Positions 38,485 through 49,001 are shown, counted from the first letter of the stretch. The stretch is DNA of 64,000 nucleotides from Rossellomorea aquimaris (GCF_000935355.1 NZ_JXZC01000006.1:62001-126000), one strand, 5' to 3'. Translations and numbers: made by a program. The notes: generated by a model not told the origin, from the sequence alone.

Positions 38485-38640
38485 ATCAGCGGAATACCCA
38501 ATATATCAGCGAAATCGTAATTTTATCAGCGGAATACCCGAAATATCAGCGAAATCGTAATTTTATCAGCGGAATACCCGAAATATCAGCGAAATCGTAA
38601 TTTTATCAGCGGAATACCCGATATATCAGCGGCACCCCCC
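38485..38640. repeat. 20-bp phased array, eight ATCAGCG boxes
   Basis: ATCAGCG starts at 38485, 38505, 38525, 38545, 38565, 38585, 38605 and 38625, an exact 20-bp step. Units alternate: one reads ATCAGCGGAATACCC plus five bases, the other ATCAGCGAAATCGTAATTTT, so the true unit is 40 bp and two 40-bp copies (38525-38564 and 38565-38604) are identical. Any long frame read through it is an artefact, since 20 is not a multiple of 3. The rest of the 445-base gap before yrrI (38355-38484, 38641-38750) shows nothing recognisable. Confidence 0.92.
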
Positions 38641-38761
38641 TCACCCATACTACTATCCCCTAAATTCCCTGTCAGGTCTGCCTTATCTGACCACGTATGT
38701 CCAATGAATAAAAAACCCTCCTACATTCCAACACTAGAGAAGAAGAGAGGAAGTGTTGATA

Positions 38762-39838
38762 ATGGAAAAGAGACCCTATGCCAAATGGTTGTACCGACTT
38801 TCAATAGCTCTTATTTTTTCTTTATTCCTATATATTCTCTACTTATTAAAGCCTGTATGGCATCCGGTCCTGGAAGTATTGTTCTTTTCTCTCCTACCCT
38901 TCTTGATCGGGGGATTCATCGCCTATTTGCTTCATCCAATAGTAGAGAAAATCCATGAGGCTGGCATTCATAGAGGTATAGCGATCATGCTCATCTACAT
39001 CCTTTTCTTCGGAGGATTAGGGTACGCGGTCTATAAGGGGACACCAATCATCATACATCAGCTGAAAGATTTATCAGAGAATGCGCCACTTTTTACAAAA
39101 CAATACCAGAGGTGGCTGGACTATGTGCAAAGCGAGACCTCCACTTGGCCAGACGGAATACAATCACAATTAGAGGAAAGAATTGACGGGATCGAGGCCT
39201 GGTTGACGGGTCTGGTGGCAGTCGTTCTGGCCACTGTGATGAAGTTTATGAACAGCTTGCTTCTTGTTGCGATCATTCCCTTCGTATCTTTTTATTTATT
39301 AAAGGATATTACTAAGGTGAAAAAATTCCTTTGGCAGCTTATCCCAAAAAAATGGAAGAATAGCGCGATTTCATTCTCAAAGGATGTGGATGAATCGCTG
39401 GGAGGTTATATCCGGGGACAGCTTTTAGTTTGTTTGATCATTGGGGGACTTTCAGCATTGACACTCTGGTTGATCGGTATGAAATATCCCTTGATCCTCG
39501 GATTGATTATTGGAGTAACCAATGTAATCCCCTATTTCGGACCGATTATCGGAGCGGTTCCAGCTGCCATTGTGGCAAGTACCATCTCTGTCAATATGAT
39601 GATATATGTCGTCATCATGGTCGTAGTTCTCCAATTCCTGGAGGGGAATATCTTATCACCCCTCATTGTCGGAAAAAGCCTTCATATGCATCCTCTGTTT
39701 ATTATGGCTGCCCTTATCATCGGTGGTGAGGTAGGAGGAGTGATCGGCATGATTGTTGCAGTCCCTTTTTTAGCTGTGGTAAAAGTAGCTATTTTACATG
39801 GACGGACCCATTTCCTTCATGCAGCAGGGGAAGATTAG
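38762..39838 (+). CDS. yrrI: AI-2E family transporter (YrrI-like)
   Basis: A 358-residue membrane protein of the AI-2E/PerM/YdiK family with about seven to eight membrane segments, an extended soluble region after segment 3 (LKDLSENAPLFTKQYQRWLD...) and the C-terminal signature NVIPYFGPIIGAVPA near 258. Members have been linked to Na+/H+ exchange or efflux; no substrate can be inferred. ATG 38762 was chosen, but TTG 38756 and GTG 38753 lie closer to the GAGAGGAA site. B. subtilis yrrI also precedes alaS. Confidence 0.88.
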   Translation: MEKRPYAKWLYRLSIALIFSLFLYILYLLKPVWHPVLEVLFFSLLPFLIGGFIAYLLHPIVEKIHEAGIHRGIAIMLIYILFFGGLGYAVYKGTPIIIHQLKDLSENAPLFTKQYQRWLDYVQSETSTWPDGIQSQLEERIDGIEAWLTGLVAVVLATVMKFMNSLLLVAIIPFVSFYLLKDITKVKKFLWQLIPKKWKNSAISFSKDVDESLGGYIRGQLLVCLIIGGLSALTLWLIGMKYPLILGLIIGVTNVIPYFGPIIGAVPAAIVASTISVNMMIYVVIMVVVLQFLEGNILSPLIVGKSLHMHPLFIMAALIIGGEVGGVIGMIVAVPFLAVVKVAILHGRTHFLHAAGED

Positions 39839-39859
39839 CTGAAAAATTAAGAATCAACA

Positions 39860-39888
39860 TTGACAAATACAGTGAATATTTCTATAAT
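39860..39888 (+). promoter_or_regulatory. Consensus sigma-A promoter for alaS
   Basis: Perfect TTGACA (39860-39865), 17-base spacer, perfect TATAAT (39883-39888). Such a full-consensus promoter fits control at the level of the T-box leader just downstream. Confidence 0.9.
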
Positions 39889-39918
39889 CCAACATATACA
39901 AGTATTCGTATAAAATAA

Positions 39919-40163
39919 TGCAATGAAGGATCGAGTACGTTATAGTCCATCTTATAGAGAGGGATTCCCCAGGCTGCAAGGGATTCCAGATGAAGGATAA
40001 CCGAACGCTAATCCTGAGTGCAGGTAAAACCTGCCGTCTATCCGCGTTAAGGTGTTTTGAGGGATGAATATAAGAAAAGTCTAAGGGCTTTCCTTTATTC
40101 ATAACCAGGGTGGTACCGCGAGAAACAGCTCTCGTCCCTGTTTTAGGGATGAGGGCTTTTTTG
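39919..40163 (+). promoter_or_regulatory. T-box riboswitch leader of alaS
   Basis: Stem I base pairs TGCA and AGGAT with ATCCT and TGCA around a kink-turn. The specifier loop holds GAGTA on the 5' side and CGAACGCTA on the 3' side, placing the specifier GCT (Ala) at 40007-40009. The T-box AGGGTGGTACCGCGAG is at 40108-40123; its UGGU pairs with an A discriminator as in tRNA-Ala. The terminator CGTCCCTGTTTTAGGGATGA plus GGGCTTTTTT ends near 40163. Confidence 0.95.
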
Positions 40164-40204
40164 TATTCTTTTTTAACCATACATATAAAGGAGGAAGCTT
40201 GAAA

Positions 40205-42838
40205 ATGAACAAATTAACAGGCGCAGAAATTCGTCAGAAGTTTTTAGATTTCTTTCAGGAAAAAGGACATGGTGTGGAGCCAAGTGCCTCATTAGTTCCC
40301 CATGAAGATCCGTCCCTTTTATGGATCAATAGTGGAGTAGCTACATTAAAGAAGTATTTTGATGGGCGTGTCATTCCTCAAAATCCAAGAATCGTGAATG
40401 CTCAAAAATCCATTCGTACAAATGACATCGAGAACGTAGGGAAAACAGCCCGTCATCATACGTTTTTCGAAATGCTTGGGAACTTCTCGATTGGGGATTA
40501 TTTTAAAGTAGAAGCGATCGAATGGGCTTGGGAGTTCTTGACGGATGAAAAATGGGTCGGCTTCGATCCCGAGAAGCTTTCCGTTACCATTCACCCCGAA
40601 GATCATGAAGCATTTGATATTTGGAACAAAAAAGTGGGCGTACCAGCTGAACGGATCATCCGTATTGAAGGGAACTTCTGGGATATCGGGGAAGGTCCAA
40701 GTGGCCCGAATACAGAAATTTTCTACGATCGCGGGCCTGAATATGGGGACAATCCTGAAGACCCTGAATTATATCCGGGTGGAGAGAATGATCGTTACCT
40801 TGAGGTATGGAACCTTGTGTTCTCACAATTCAATCATAACCCTGACGGAACGTACACTCCGCTCCCTAAGAAAAATATTGATACAGGTATGGGACTTGAA
40901 CGTATGGCATGTGTCGTACAAGAAGTACCTACAAACTTTGATACCGATTTATTTATGCCGATCATAAAGGCGACAGAAGAAATTTCCGGTAAGTCTTACG
41001 GTAAAGACAATGACATCGACGTAGCGTTCAAAGTCATCGCCGATCATATCAGAACGGTTGCCTTTGCCATCGGTGACGGAGCTCTTCCATCCAATGAAGG
41101 CCGCGGCTATGTCTTAAGAAGACTGCTTCGCCGTGCTGTTAGATTTGCGAAGCAAATTGAAATCAACCGTCCATTCATGTATGAATTGGTCCCGGTTGTT
41201 TCTGAAATCATGGTGGATTTCTACCCGGAAGTGAAACAAAAGGCTGAATTCATCCAAAAAGTAGTGAAAAATGAAGAAGATCGCTTCCACGAAACATTGA
41301 ACGAGGGGTTAGCTATTCTTTCTTCCATCATCAAGGTACAAAAATCTGCAGGTAACAAGATCGTTCCTGGTGAGGATGTCTTCCGTTTGTATGATACGTA
41401 CGGATTCCCGGTTGAATTAACGGAAGAATATGCAGAAGAAGAAGGATTAACAGTTGACCATGATGGTTTTGAAAAAGAAATGGAAGCTCAGCGTGAAAGA
41501 GCGAGATCGGCTCGCCAGGATGTAGGAAGCATGCAGGTGCAGGGTGGAGTCCTTAGTGACATCACGGTAGAAAGTCGCTTTGTAGGGTATGACACATTAG
41601 AAACGACTGCTACTATTCTTGAATTGTTGGTAGACAATGAACGCCAGCCGAAGGTCGATAAAGGACAGGAATGTCAATTCATTCTGGACCAGACACCTTT
41701 CTACGCAGAGAGCGGCGGACAAATCGGCGATAAAGGATACATTGAAGCCATGGGTGTGAAGGTTTTGGTGACAAACGTCAAGAAAGCGCCCAATGGTCAA
41801 AACCTTCACTCTGCCATCGTTGAAGAGGGTACGTTAGAGCAACATGCGCAGGTGCTAGCGAAAGTGTCCCGTGAATCCAGAACAAGAGTGGAGAAAAATC
41901 ACACAGCTACTCACATCCTTCATCAGGCATTGAAAGATGTCCTTGGAGATCATGTAAACCAGGCAGGTTCATTAGTGGAACCAGATCGCCTGCGTTTCGA
42001 CTTCTCTCATTTCGGTTCTGTTTCCCAGGAAGAGATTGAGCAGATCGAAACCATCGTCAATGAGAAGGTATGGAAGGCTATTTCAGTGAACACAGCCCTG
42101 AAATCATTATCAGAGGCAAAAGCGATGGGGGCTATGGCTTTATTCGGTGAAAAATACGGGGAAGAGGTTCGCGTCGTATCGATTGGAGAATATAGCTTAG
42201 AACTTTGTGGTGGCTGTCATGTAGCGAACACGTCTGAAATCGGATTATTTAAGATCCTTTCTGAAAGTGGAATCGGAGCAGGAACGAGAAGGATTGAAGC
42301 TGTTACAGCAGAGAATGCTTATAAAGTGTTGAATGATCAGGTTTCCCAACTGAAGGAAGTAGCAGGCAAACTTAAAGCGAATCCTAAAGAAGTCGTCAAT
42401 CGCGTGGACTCTTTATTAGTGGAAATGAAAGAGCTTCAAAGAGAAAATGAATCATTATCCGCAAAGTTGTCTAACATAGAAGCAGGTAGCTTAACGGATC
42501 AAGTTAAAGTCATTGACGGGGTAAATGTTCTTTCCGCGAAAGTGGCTGCTGGAGATAGCAATGGATTACGTACAATGATGGATGATCTTAAACTTAAATT
42601 GGGCTCCGGGGTTATTGTATTGGCAACAACTGGGGACGACAAAGTTACGATCATTGCAGGAGTTACGAAGGACTTAGTCGAAAAAGGATATCATGCTGGA
42701 AAACTTGTTAAAGAAGTGGCTTCACGCTGTGGTGGAGGAGGCGGTGGCCGTCCGGACATGGCTCAAGCCGGGGGTAAACACCCGGAAAAAGTAGAAGAAG
42801 CACTGCAAATTGTAGAAGAATGGGTCAAATCCATTTAA
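40205..42838 (+). CDS. alaS: Alanyl-tRNA synthetase
   Basis: A class II synthetase of 877 residues. The catalytic domain carries [14 protein letters not shown] near 86, the editing domain has the zinc motifs HTATH near 563 and CGGCH near 666, and the C-terminal oligomerisation domain has a coiled coil ([15 protein letters not shown], near 745) and the Gly-rich [20 protein letters not shown] 40205 aligns with known starts ([12 protein letters not shown]); TTG 40199 is also in reach of AAAGGAGG. It is preceded by a T-box and followed by ireB 83 bp later. Confidence 0.97.
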   Translation: MNKLTGAEIRQKFLDFFQEKGHGVEPSASLVPHEDPSLLWINSGVATLKKYFDGRVIPQNPRIVNAQKSIRTNDIENVGKTARHHTFFEMLGNFSIGDYFKVEAIEWAWEFLTDEKWVGFDPEKLSVTIHPEDHEAFDIWNKKVGVPAERIIRIEGNFWDIGEGPSGPNTEIFYDRGPEYGDNPEDPELYPGGENDRYLEVWNLVFSQFNHNPDGTYTPLPKKNIDTGMGLERMACVVQEVPTNFDTDLFMPIIKATEEISGKSYGKDNDIDVAFKVIADHIRTVAFAIGDGALPSNEGRGYVLRRLLRRAVRFAKQIEINRPFMYELVPVVSEIMVDFYPEVKQKAEFIQKVVKNEEDRFHETLNEGLAILSSIIKVQKSAGNKIVPGEDVFRLYDTYGFPVELTEEYAEEEGLTVDHDGFEKEMEAQRERARSARQDVGSMQVQGGVLSDITVESRFVGYDTLETTATILELLVDNERQPKVDKGQECQFILDQTPFYAESGGQIGDKGYIEAMGVKVLVTNVKKAPNGQNLHSAIVEEGTLEQHAQVLAKVSRESRTRVEKNHTATHILHQALKDVLGDHVNQAGSLVEPDRLRFDFSHFGSVSQEEIEQIETIVNEKVWKAISVNTALKSLSEAKAMGAMALFGEKYGEEVRVVSIGEYSLELCGGCHVANTSEIGLFKILSESGIGAGTRRIEAVTAENAYKVLNDQVSQLKEVAGKLKANPKEVVNRVDSLLVEMKELQRENESLSAKLSNIEAGSLTDQVKVIDGVNVLSAKVAAGDSNGLRTMMDDLKLKLGSGVIVLATTGDDKVTIIAGVTKDLVEKGYHAGKLVKEVASRCGGGGGGRPDMAQAGGKHPEKVEEALQIVEEWVKSI

Positions 42839-42921
42839 CTCCTTGTGAAAGTGGTGTACAATGTAGGTAACGATTAACAATTCGGTTGTCAAAAAGACAA
42901 GCCTAAAGAGAGGTGCTAAAA

Positions 42922-43188
42922 ATGAGTTCTTTTGACAAAACGATGCGGTTTGATTTTTCAGAGGAGCCGTTCGAACATGACGTGAAGGAAGTACTCCTGC
43001 AGGTTCATGATGCTCTTCAAGAAAAAGGGTACAACCCGATCAATCAAATCGTAGGGTACTTATTATCTGGAGATCCTGCTTACATTCCTAGACATCAAGA
43101 TGCCAGAAATATCATCCGCCGTTTAGAACGTGATGAGATCATCGAAGAATTAGTCAAATCGTATTTGAAACAGCACAAAGAGGGATAA
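42922..43188 (+). CDS. IreB family regulatory phosphoprotein (YrzL)
   Basis: An 88-residue protein of the UPF0297/IreB family. IreB of Enterococcus is a substrate of the Ser/Thr kinase IreK and affects cephalosporin resistance; the phosphorylated threonine lies near the start (compare [12 protein letters not shown] here). The gene is conserved between alaS and ruvX in Firmicutes. AGAGAGGTG is seven bases before ATG 42922; GTG 42913 is inside that site. ruvX follows after 3 bp. Confidence 0.9.
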   Translation: MSSFDKTMRFDFSEEPFEHDVKEVLLQVHDALQEKGYNPINQIVGYLLSGDPAYIPRHQDARNIIRRLERDEIIEELVKSYLKQHKEG

Positions 43189-43191
43189 TAC

Positions 43192-43608
43192 ATGCGTGTA
43201 ATGGGTTTAGACGTCGGCTCTAAAACAGTGGGAGTCGCAATTAGCGATGAGCTTGGTTGGACTGCTCAAGGAATTGAAACGATTAAGATTGACGAAGATC
43301 AAGGTGTGTTCCGGATCGACCGATTAAAGGAACTTGCCGAAGAGTACCAGGTGGGTACAGTTGTAGTCGGATTGCCTAAAAATATGAACAACTCAATTGG
43401 TCCCCGTGGAGAAGCGTCTAAAGCTTATGGAGAATTGATTCAGCAAGAGTTATCCCTTCCCGTTAAATATTGGGATGAGCGACTGAGTACAATGGCAGCT
43501 GAACGAGTCCTTTTAGAGGCCGATGTAAGTAGGAAGAAACGTAAGAAAGTAATTGATAAAATGGCTGCGATGATGATCCTTCAAGGATTTCTTGACAGCC
43601 AAAAATAA
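43192..43608 (+). CDS. ruvX: Putative pre-16S rRNA nuclease / Holliday junction resolvase YqgF
   Basis: A 138-residue RNase H-like protein (YrrK in B. subtilis) implicated in 16S rRNA 5' maturation. The fold markers are [15 protein letters not shown] at residues 5-19 with the first catalytic Asp, [14 protein letters not shown] near 61, [13 protein letters not shown] near 99 and [13 protein letters not shown] at the end. It begins 3 bp after ireB and is followed by a DUF1292 gene 14 bp later, the usual ireB-ruvX-yrzB trio. Confidence 0.94.
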   Translation: MRVMGLDVGSKTVGVAISDELGWTAQGIETIKIDEDQGVFRIDRLKELAEEYQVGTVVVGLPKNMNNSIGPRGEASKAYGELIQQELSLPVKYWDERLSTMAAERVLLEADVSRKKRKKVIDKMAAMMILQGFLDSQK

Positions 43609-43622
43609 TGAGGTGAATGTTC

Positions 43623-43913
43623 ATGGAACACGGTGAAAAACAAATTACAGTAGTTGACGAACAAGGAAATGAACAATTATGCGAGGTTCTTTTCACGTTT
43701 GAATCAGATAAATTCAATAAATCATATGTCCTGTACTATCCATTGGGTGCAGATGAGAATGATGAAGAAGAAATCGAAATTCACGCGTCTGCTTTCCTTC
43801 CGGGAGACGAAGGTCAAGAAGGCGAATTAAAGCCGATTGAAACAGAAGAAGAGTGGGACATGATCGAAGAAATGTTAAACACTTTCTTGGACGAAGAAGA
43901 AGACGCAGAATAA
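43623..43913 (+). CDS. yrzB: DUF1292 family protein (YrzB)
   Basis: A 96-residue highly acidic cytoplasmic protein of the UPF0473/DUF1292 family. It has the family core [21 protein letters not shown] followed by SYVLYYPLG and a Glu/Asp-rich tail. Function unknown. ATG 43623 is seven bases after GAGGTG; the ATG at 43617 lies too close to that site. It ends the alaS-ireB-ruvX-yrzB cluster at a strong terminator. Confidence 0.9.
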   Translation: MEHGEKQITVVDEQGNEQLCEVLFTFESDKFNKSYVLYYPLGADENDEEEIEIHASAFLPGDEGQEGELKPIETEEEWDMIEEMLNTFLDEEEDAE

Positions 43914-43936
43914 GCAATAAGCTATAGCTTCATAAG

Positions 43937-43990
43937 AAACAGGGACCGCAAAAAGGGACAAAAAATTCACCTTTTTGCAGGTCCCTGTTT
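43937..43990 (+). terminator. Terminator after yrzB
   Basis: AAACAGGGACC-GCAAAAAGG pairs with CCTTTTTGC-AGGTCCCTGTTT. A -10 like TATAAT at 44010-44015 for mltG follows closely. Confidence 0.88.
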
Positions 43991-44084
43991 CACTTTGTGC
44001 AAAATATTGTATAATAGTGGAGATGATGTCGAATTACGCACAACGGATATCCCGCTTTTTTGCTCGAAAGGGGGAAATATAGCT

Positions 44085-45212
44085 TTGAAAAAAAACATAA
44101 AAGAAACGCTTATGAAAAAACTGCTGGAGAGACAAGAGGAGGCAAAGGTCATTAGAAAAATAGTAGGACTTGTCATTCTTTGTCTTGTCATCATTATTGG
44201 AGGAACGGCCATCGGTGGGTACCTTTATATAAGTTCAGCCTTAAAACCCGTCGACTCGGACAATACGAAACCAGTAAAAGTCGAAATACCCATAGGCTCT
44301 GGAGTGACGTCCATCGGGAACATTCTGGAGGAAGAAGGAATCGTTAAGAATTCAACGGTCTTTAAATACTATGTGAAATTTAACAATGAATCCGGTTTTC
44401 AGGCAGGTTCTTATGACTTGACACCTTCCATGACATTAAATGAAATTGTTAACAGCTTAAAAACAGGGAAGGTAATGAGGAAAGCAGAGTTTAAGATTAC
44501 CGTACCCGAGGGATTGCAACTAGATCAAATCGCTGAGATCATTGCTGATAAGTCCCCATATAAGAAAGAGGAAATTGAAAAAAAATTAAATGATAAGAAA
44601 TGGCTCGAGCAATTAAAACAGGAATATCCGGCACTGATAACTGATGAAATATTAAATGAACAAATTAAGCGTCCGTTAGAAGGGTATCTATATCCTGCGA
44701 CATATCCTTTCTATGAGAAGAAGCCTTCTTTAGAAGCGATCTTAACGAAAATGATTGCACAAACGAACGAAGTCCTCGCTCAATATGAAGGGGCGATGGC
44801 AGATAGGGAATACACCGCCCATGAGCTTCTTACGTTATCTTCCCTTATTGAAGAAGAAGCAACGGAAAAAGCAGACAGAGGGAAAATCTCAAGTGTTTTC
44901 TATAATCGTATTGAGGAAGGCATGCCTCTTCAAACCGATCCTACAGTGCTTTATGCATTAGGCAAGCATAAAAAAAGAACCGTCTACAAAGATCTTGAAG
45001 TGGATTCACCATATAACACTTATCAAGTGAAGGGGTTGCCGCCGGGGCCGATCGCAAATGCCGGTGTGTCTTCGATTGAAGCTGCTTTAGAACCAGAAGA
45101 TACAGAGTATTACTATTTCCTGGCTTCTTCAAATGGATCCGTTTATTATTCTGAAACTTTAGAAGAACATAACGATAAAAAGGCGAAGTACATTACAAAC
45201 AAAGAAGAATAG
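44085..45212 (+). CDS. mltG: Endolytic peptidoglycan transglycosylase MltG
   Basis: MltG cuts nascent glycan strands in the membrane and sets their length. This 375-residue protein (YrrL) has a cytoplasmic N-terminal helix, one membrane segment (about residues 26-48, VGLVILCLVIIIGG), a LysM-like part, and the YceG domain with the catalytic Glu in LSSLIEEEA near 252 and the motif LQTDPTVLYALG plus SPYNTYQVKGLPPGPIANAG. TTG 44085 follows GGGGG by ten bases. It lies between yrzB and trmR as in B. subtilis. Confidence 0.94.
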   Translation: MKKNIKETLMKKLLERQEEAKVIRKIVGLVILCLVIIIGGTAIGGYLYISSALKPVDSDNTKPVKVEIPIGSGVTSIGNILEEEGIVKNSTVFKYYVKFNNESGFQAGSYDLTPSMTLNEIVNSLKTGKVMRKAEFKITVPEGLQLDQIAEIIADKSPYKKEEIEKKLNDKKWLEQLKQEYPALITDEILNEQIKRPLEGYLYPATYPFYEKKPSLEAILTKMIAQTNEVLAQYEGAMADREYTAHELLTLSSLIEEEATEKADRGKISSVFYNRIEEGMPLQTDPTVLYALGKHKKRTVYKDLEVDSPYNTYQVKGLPPGPIANAGVSSIEAALEPEDTEYYYFLASSNGSVYYSETLEEHNDKKAKYITNKEE

Positions 45213-45219
45213 CATTTTT

Positions 45220-45254
45220 GAGGAGAGGAAAGAAACATTCGCTTTCCTCTTCTC
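45220..45254 (+). terminator. Hairpin after mltG, likely terminator
   Basis: GAGGAGAGGAAAG pairs with CTTTCCTCTTCTC. There is no clear T-run after it. A second smaller hairpin with TTCTTTTC follows at 45322-45350. Confidence 0.5.
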
Positions 45255-45413
45255 TATGTGGTAAAATAGTACAAGTTATTTTTATATACGGGCGATATCT
45301 TTATGAAGATGTGTGTGAAGTAGAAAGCTCATTGTAGCTTTCTTCTTTTCATGTTGTCTGAGAATGGATCGTTTACCCCGGACCACTTATGAACATGATC
45401 GTGAGGCTTATTT

Positions 45414-46061
45414 ATGAACGAACAAGTTATTCACTATATAGAATCAATCGTGAAAGAACGTCCTGCATTAATAGCAGAGATGGAACAATATGCCGAGCTC
45501 CATAATGTACCCATTATGGAGCTGGTAGGAATCGAAGCACTCCTTGGTATGTTAAGGATTCAACAGCCGAAACGGATCCTTGAAATCGGAACGGCTATTG
45601 GATATTCCGCTCTCAGGATGGCGGAGGCTCTTCCCCATTCGACAATCGTTACACTTGAACGTGATGAAGAAAGGTTTGACGCAGCAGAGAGCTTCCTCTC
45701 CCGTTCAGAGGACGGTAAGAGGGTCGTAACTTTATTCGGTGATGCCCTGGAACTTGGGGAGGAAGTGGCGAAGCACGGTCCTTTTGATGCGATTTTCATT
45801 GATGCGGCCAAGGGACAATACCTTAAATTCTTTGAGCTTTATTCTGAAATGCTGTCAGATGAAGGGGTCGTCTACTCGGATAATGTCCTGTTCAAGGGAC
45901 TTGTCGCTCAAGAAGAGGTAGAGCAGAAAAGAATCCGGAACATGGTCAAGAAACTACAGAATTATAATGCATGGCTTATGAACCATGAGCAATTTAATAC
46001 GAGTATTTTACCCGTTGGAGACGGTATTGCCATCAGTAAAAAAAGAGGTGAACGCTCATGA
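45414..46061 (+). CDS. trmR: tRNA 5-hydroxyuridine methyltransferase TrmR
   Basis: TrmR (YrrM) methylates 5-hydroxyuridine at tRNA position 34 to 5-methoxyuridine. The 215-residue protein is a class I O-methyltransferase: ILEIGTAIGYSALRMA near 55 binds SAM, DAIFIDAAKGQY near 126 carries metal/substrate Asp residues, and YSDNVLFKG follows near 150. It overlaps the next gene by 4 bases (ATGA). The two U32-family genes downstream make the ho5U substrate, so the cluster holds a whole modification pathway. Confidence 0.9.
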   Translation: MNEQVIHYIESIVKERPALIAEMEQYAELHNVPIMELVGIEALLGMLRIQQPKRILEIGTAIGYSALRMAEALPHSTIVTLERDEERFDAAESFLSRSEDGKRVVTLFGDALELGEEVAKHGPFDAIFIDAAKGQYLKFFELYSEMLSDEGVVYSDNVLFKGLVAQEEVEQKRIRNMVKKLQNYNAWLMNHEQFNTSILPVGDGIAISKKRGERS

Positions 46062-46987
46062 AAAAACCAGAATTACTTGTAACCCCTGTCTCTGTTTCTG
46101 ACATTGAAGCGTTAGCATTGGCGGGAGCGGATGCGTTTATGATCGGTGAACAAAGGTATGGCTTGAGGCTTGCTGGAGAGTTTTCAAGAGAAGATGTAGC
46201 CGAAGCAATCAAAGCGGCACACAAACACGGTAGAAAAGTGTATGTAGCCATGAACGCCCTTTTCCATAATGATAAAATTTCCGAACTTGACGACTACATT
46301 GCATTTCTTCAAGAAGCAGGCGCGGATGCGATTGTGTTCGGCGATCCTGCTGTGTTAATGGCTGCCCGTGAAGTGGCACCGGATATGTTGCTCCATTGGA
46401 ATACCGAAACGACTGCCACCAATTGGTACACGTGTAATTATTGGGGCAGAAAAGGGGCGAAACGTGCTGTACTCGCCCGGGAATTAAGCATGGATTCCAT
46501 TGTGGAAATGAAAGAGAATGCAGAGGTTGAAATCGAGGTCCAGGTCCACGGTATGACATGCATGTTCCAATCAAAACGCTCTTTACTTGGCAACTACTTT
46601 GAGTATAGAGGCAAGGCGATGGAGATTGAGAACCGTAAAGAACAACGAAATATGTTCCTGCACGATGAAGAGCGTCATAATAAATATCCAATCTATGAAG
46701 ATGAGAACGGCACTCATATTATGAGTCCAAATGATATGTGCATTGTTGATGAGCTGGGTGAAATGATTGAGGCAGGCATTGATTCTTTCAAAATAGATGG
46801 GGTATTAAAATCATCAGATTATATTTTGGAAGTGACGAAACTATATCGAAAAGCCATTGATTTATGTGTAGAAGACGAAGATCAATACGAAGAGAAAAAA
46901 GACGATTTGCTGGAAGAAGCGAAGAACCTGCAACCGGAAAATCGTCCTCTGGATACGGGATTCTTCTTTAAAGAAACGGTGTATTGA
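46058..46987 (+). CDS. U32 family protein TrhP1 (tRNA 5-hydroxylation)
   Basis: A 309-residue U32-family protein, YrrN in B. subtilis, shown there to take part with YrrO in prephenate-dependent 5-hydroxyuridine formation at tRNA position 34; the older label is peptidase. Conserved stretches are DAFMIGEQRYGLR near 24, VYVAMNALFHN near 60 and VQVHGMTCMFQSKRSLLGNYF near 166 (split here for brevity). It shares four bases with trmR and lies 37 bp before trhP2. It is shorter than TrhP2 and lacks part of its cysteine cluster. Confidence 0.85.
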   Translation: MKKPELLVTPVSVSDIEALALAGADAFMIGEQRYGLRLAGEFSREDVAEAIKAAHKHGRKVYVAMNALFHNDKISELDDYIAFLQEAGADAIVFGDPAVLMAAREVAPDMLLHWNTETTATNWYTCNYWGRKGAKRAVLARELSMDSIVEMKENAEVEIEVQVHGMTCMFQSKRSLLGNYFEYRGKAMEIENRKEQRNMFLHDEERHNKYPIYEDENGTHIMSPNDMCIVDELGEMIEAGIDSFKIDGVLKSSDYILEVTKLYRKAIDLCVEDEDQYEEKKDDLLEEAKNLQPENRPLDTGFFFKETVY

Positions 46988-47024
46988 GAATGAAATATTG
47001 TTTGATCAGAACGGAGGAGTTACG

Positions 47025-48302
47025 ATGACCACGGTTGTGAAAAAACCTATATCCAAGATGGTAGATGGAAAGCGTGTCATTGTGAAGAAACCTGAGTTAC
47101 TGGCTCCTGCTGGTAATCTTGAAAAATTGAAAATAGCTGTCCATTACGGTGCAGATGCAGTCTATATTGGCGGACAGGAGTATGGTCTGCGGTCAAACGC
47201 CGGAAATTTCACACTCGACCAAATGAAAGAGGGCGTGGAGTTTGCGAGAGGCTATGGTGCCAAAATATATGTGACAACCAACATCTATGCCCATAATGAG
47301 AATATGGATGGTCTTGAAGACTACTTGCGTGGACTTCAAGAAGCCGGAGTCGCCGGGATTATTGTGGCAGATCCACTCATCATTGAAACATGCCGGAGGG
47401 TCGCTCCGAATGTTGAGGTGCATTTAAGTACCCAGCAGTCCCTTTCAAACTGGAAAGCGGTTCAGTTCTGGAAGGAAGAAGGACTTGATCGAGTGGTATT
47501 AGCCCGTGAAGCAAGCGGCGACGAAATCCGTGAAATGAAAGAAAAAGTGGATATTGAAATCGAGACCTTTATCCATGGGGCTATGTGCATTGCCTACTCC
47601 GGCCGCTGTACACTAAGTAACCATATGACGGCCCGTGACTCAAATCGTGGCGGGTGCTGTCAATCATGCCGTTGGGATTATGATTTATATGAAGTCGATG
47701 AAGGTAATGAAAATCCTCTTTACGACAACGGTGATGCACCTTTCGCCATGAGTCCGAAAGATTTAAAGCTGGTTGAATCGATTCCGAGAATGATTGAATT
47801 GGGCATTGACAGCTTGAAAATAGAGGGTCGTATGAAGTCCATTCACTACGTAGCCACTGTCGTAAGTGTATACCGTAAAGTGATTGACGAATACTGTAAA
47901 GATCCCGATAACTTTGTGATTCAGCAAGAATGGCTGGAAGAACTTGATAAATGTGCGAACCGTGATACGGCCCCTGCGTTCTTTGAGGGGGTTCCCGGCT
48001 TCAAGGAGCAAATGTTTGGTGTTCATAATAAGAAAAACACAAATTATGAATTTGTCGGACTTGTGTTAGATTACGACGAAGAAACGCAAATTGTCACCCT
48101 GCAACAGAGAAACCATTTTACAACAGGTCAAGAAGTAGAATTTTTCGGACCTGAAATCTCAAACTTCACGCAAGTTGTCGAGAAGATGTGGGATGAAAAG
48201 GGAAATGAGCTTGATGTTGCACGTCACCCATTACAAATTGTGAAATTCAAGGTTCATCAGAGAGTATATCCTGATAACATGATGCGAAAGGAGAACACCT
48301 AA
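47025..48302 (+). CDS. U32 family protein TrhP2 (tRNA 5-hydroxylation)
   Basis: A 425-residue U32-family protein (YrrO). The core has [15 protein letters not shown] near 23, [15 protein letters not shown] near 43 and the signature [18 protein letters not shown] followed by GGCCQSCRW, a cysteine set expected to ligate an Fe-S cluster. A C-terminal beta-barrel domain follows residue ~340. ATG 47025 is six bases after ACGGAGGAG. It acts with TrhP1 upstream of TrmR chemically. udk starts 5 bp after its stop. Confidence 0.88.
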   Translation: MTTVVKKPISKMVDGKRVIVKKPELLAPAGNLEKLKIAVHYGADAVYIGGQEYGLRSNAGNFTLDQMKEGVEFARGYGAKIYVTTNIYAHNENMDGLEDYLRGLQEAGVAGIIVADPLIIETCRRVAPNVEVHLSTQQSLSNWKAVQFWKEEGLDRVVLAREASGDEIREMKEKVDIEIETFIHGAMCIAYSGRCTLSNHMTARDSNRGGCCQSCRWDYDLYEVDEGNENPLYDNGDAPFAMSPKDLKLVESIPRMIELGIDSLKIEGRMKSIHYVATVVSVYRKVIDEYCKDPDNFVIQQEWLEELDKCANRDTAPAFFEGVPGFKEQMFGVHNKKNTNYEFVGLVLDYDEETQIVTLQQRNHFTTGQEVEFFGPEISNFTQVVEKMWDEKGNELDVARHPLQIVKFKVHQRVYPDNMMRKENT

Positions 48303-48307
48303 TACTT

Positions 48308-48943
48308 ATGAAGCATAAACCAGTTGTGATTGGTGTAGCAGGAGGATCGGGCTCAGGTAAAACTAGTGTTACCAAAGCTATTTATGAGCAATTCCAAGGT
48401 CATTCGATTTTAATGCTGCAGCAGGACTATTATTATAAAGATCAATCAAATCTACCTTTTGAGGAACGTTTGAAAACAAATTATGATCATCCATTGGCAT
48501 TTGATAATGATCTATTGATTCAACATCTGCACGGTCTTTTAGATCATCAACCCGTAAATAAACCGGTATATGATTATAAAATGCACACCCGTTCAGACGA
48601 CACCATCCTCGTCGAACCGAAAGATGTTATTATTTTAGAAGGAATTTTAGTATTAGAAGATGAAAGATTGCGTAACTTAATGGATATTAAGCTATATGTA
48701 GATACAGATGCCGATCTTCGCATCATCAGAAGGATGCTTCGTGATATTAAAGAACGGGGCCGTTCCATTGATTCCGTCATTGATCAATACATTACAGTTG
48801 TTCGTCCTATGCATAATCAATTTATCGAACCGACGAAGCGATATGCTGATGTGATCATTCCTGAAGGTGGTCATAATCACGTGGCAATCGATTTAATGGT
48901 AACAAAAATTCAAACTATTCTTGAACAAAAGTCATTTTTGTAA
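48308..48943 (+). CDS. udk: Uridine kinase
   Basis: Udk phosphorylates uridine and cytidine to the 5'-monophosphates in pyrimidine salvage. The 211-residue protein has Walker [10 protein letters not shown] near 11-19, the nucleoside-site [11 protein letters not shown] near 39, NYDHPLAFD near 57 and [13 protein letters not shown] near 138. AAAGGAGAAC precedes the ATG within the end of trhP2. It closes the trmR-trhP1-trhP2-udk operon; a long hairpin lies 60 bp downstream. Confidence 0.96.
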   Translation: MKHKPVVIGVAGGSGSGKTSVTKAIYEQFQGHSILMLQQDYYYKDQSNLPFEERLKTNYDHPLAFDNDLLIQHLHGLLDHQPVNKPVYDYKMHTRSDDTILVEPKDVIILEGILVLEDERLRNLMDIKLYVDTDADLRIIRRMLRDIKERGRSIDSVIDQYITVVRPMHNQFIEPTKRYADVIIPEGGHNHVAIDLMVTKIQTILEQKSFL

Positions 48944-49001
48944 TACGATAGCATAGATAAAGACATATAGGCGAGATTACATTTCCCACATTGTAAAGAA
49001 G

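Noticed and set aside
38378..38560. 60-codon frame reading into the ATCAGCG array
   Set aside because: It has no good ribosome site, and the 20-bp unit shifts frame every copy, so the open frame is an artefact of the repeat.
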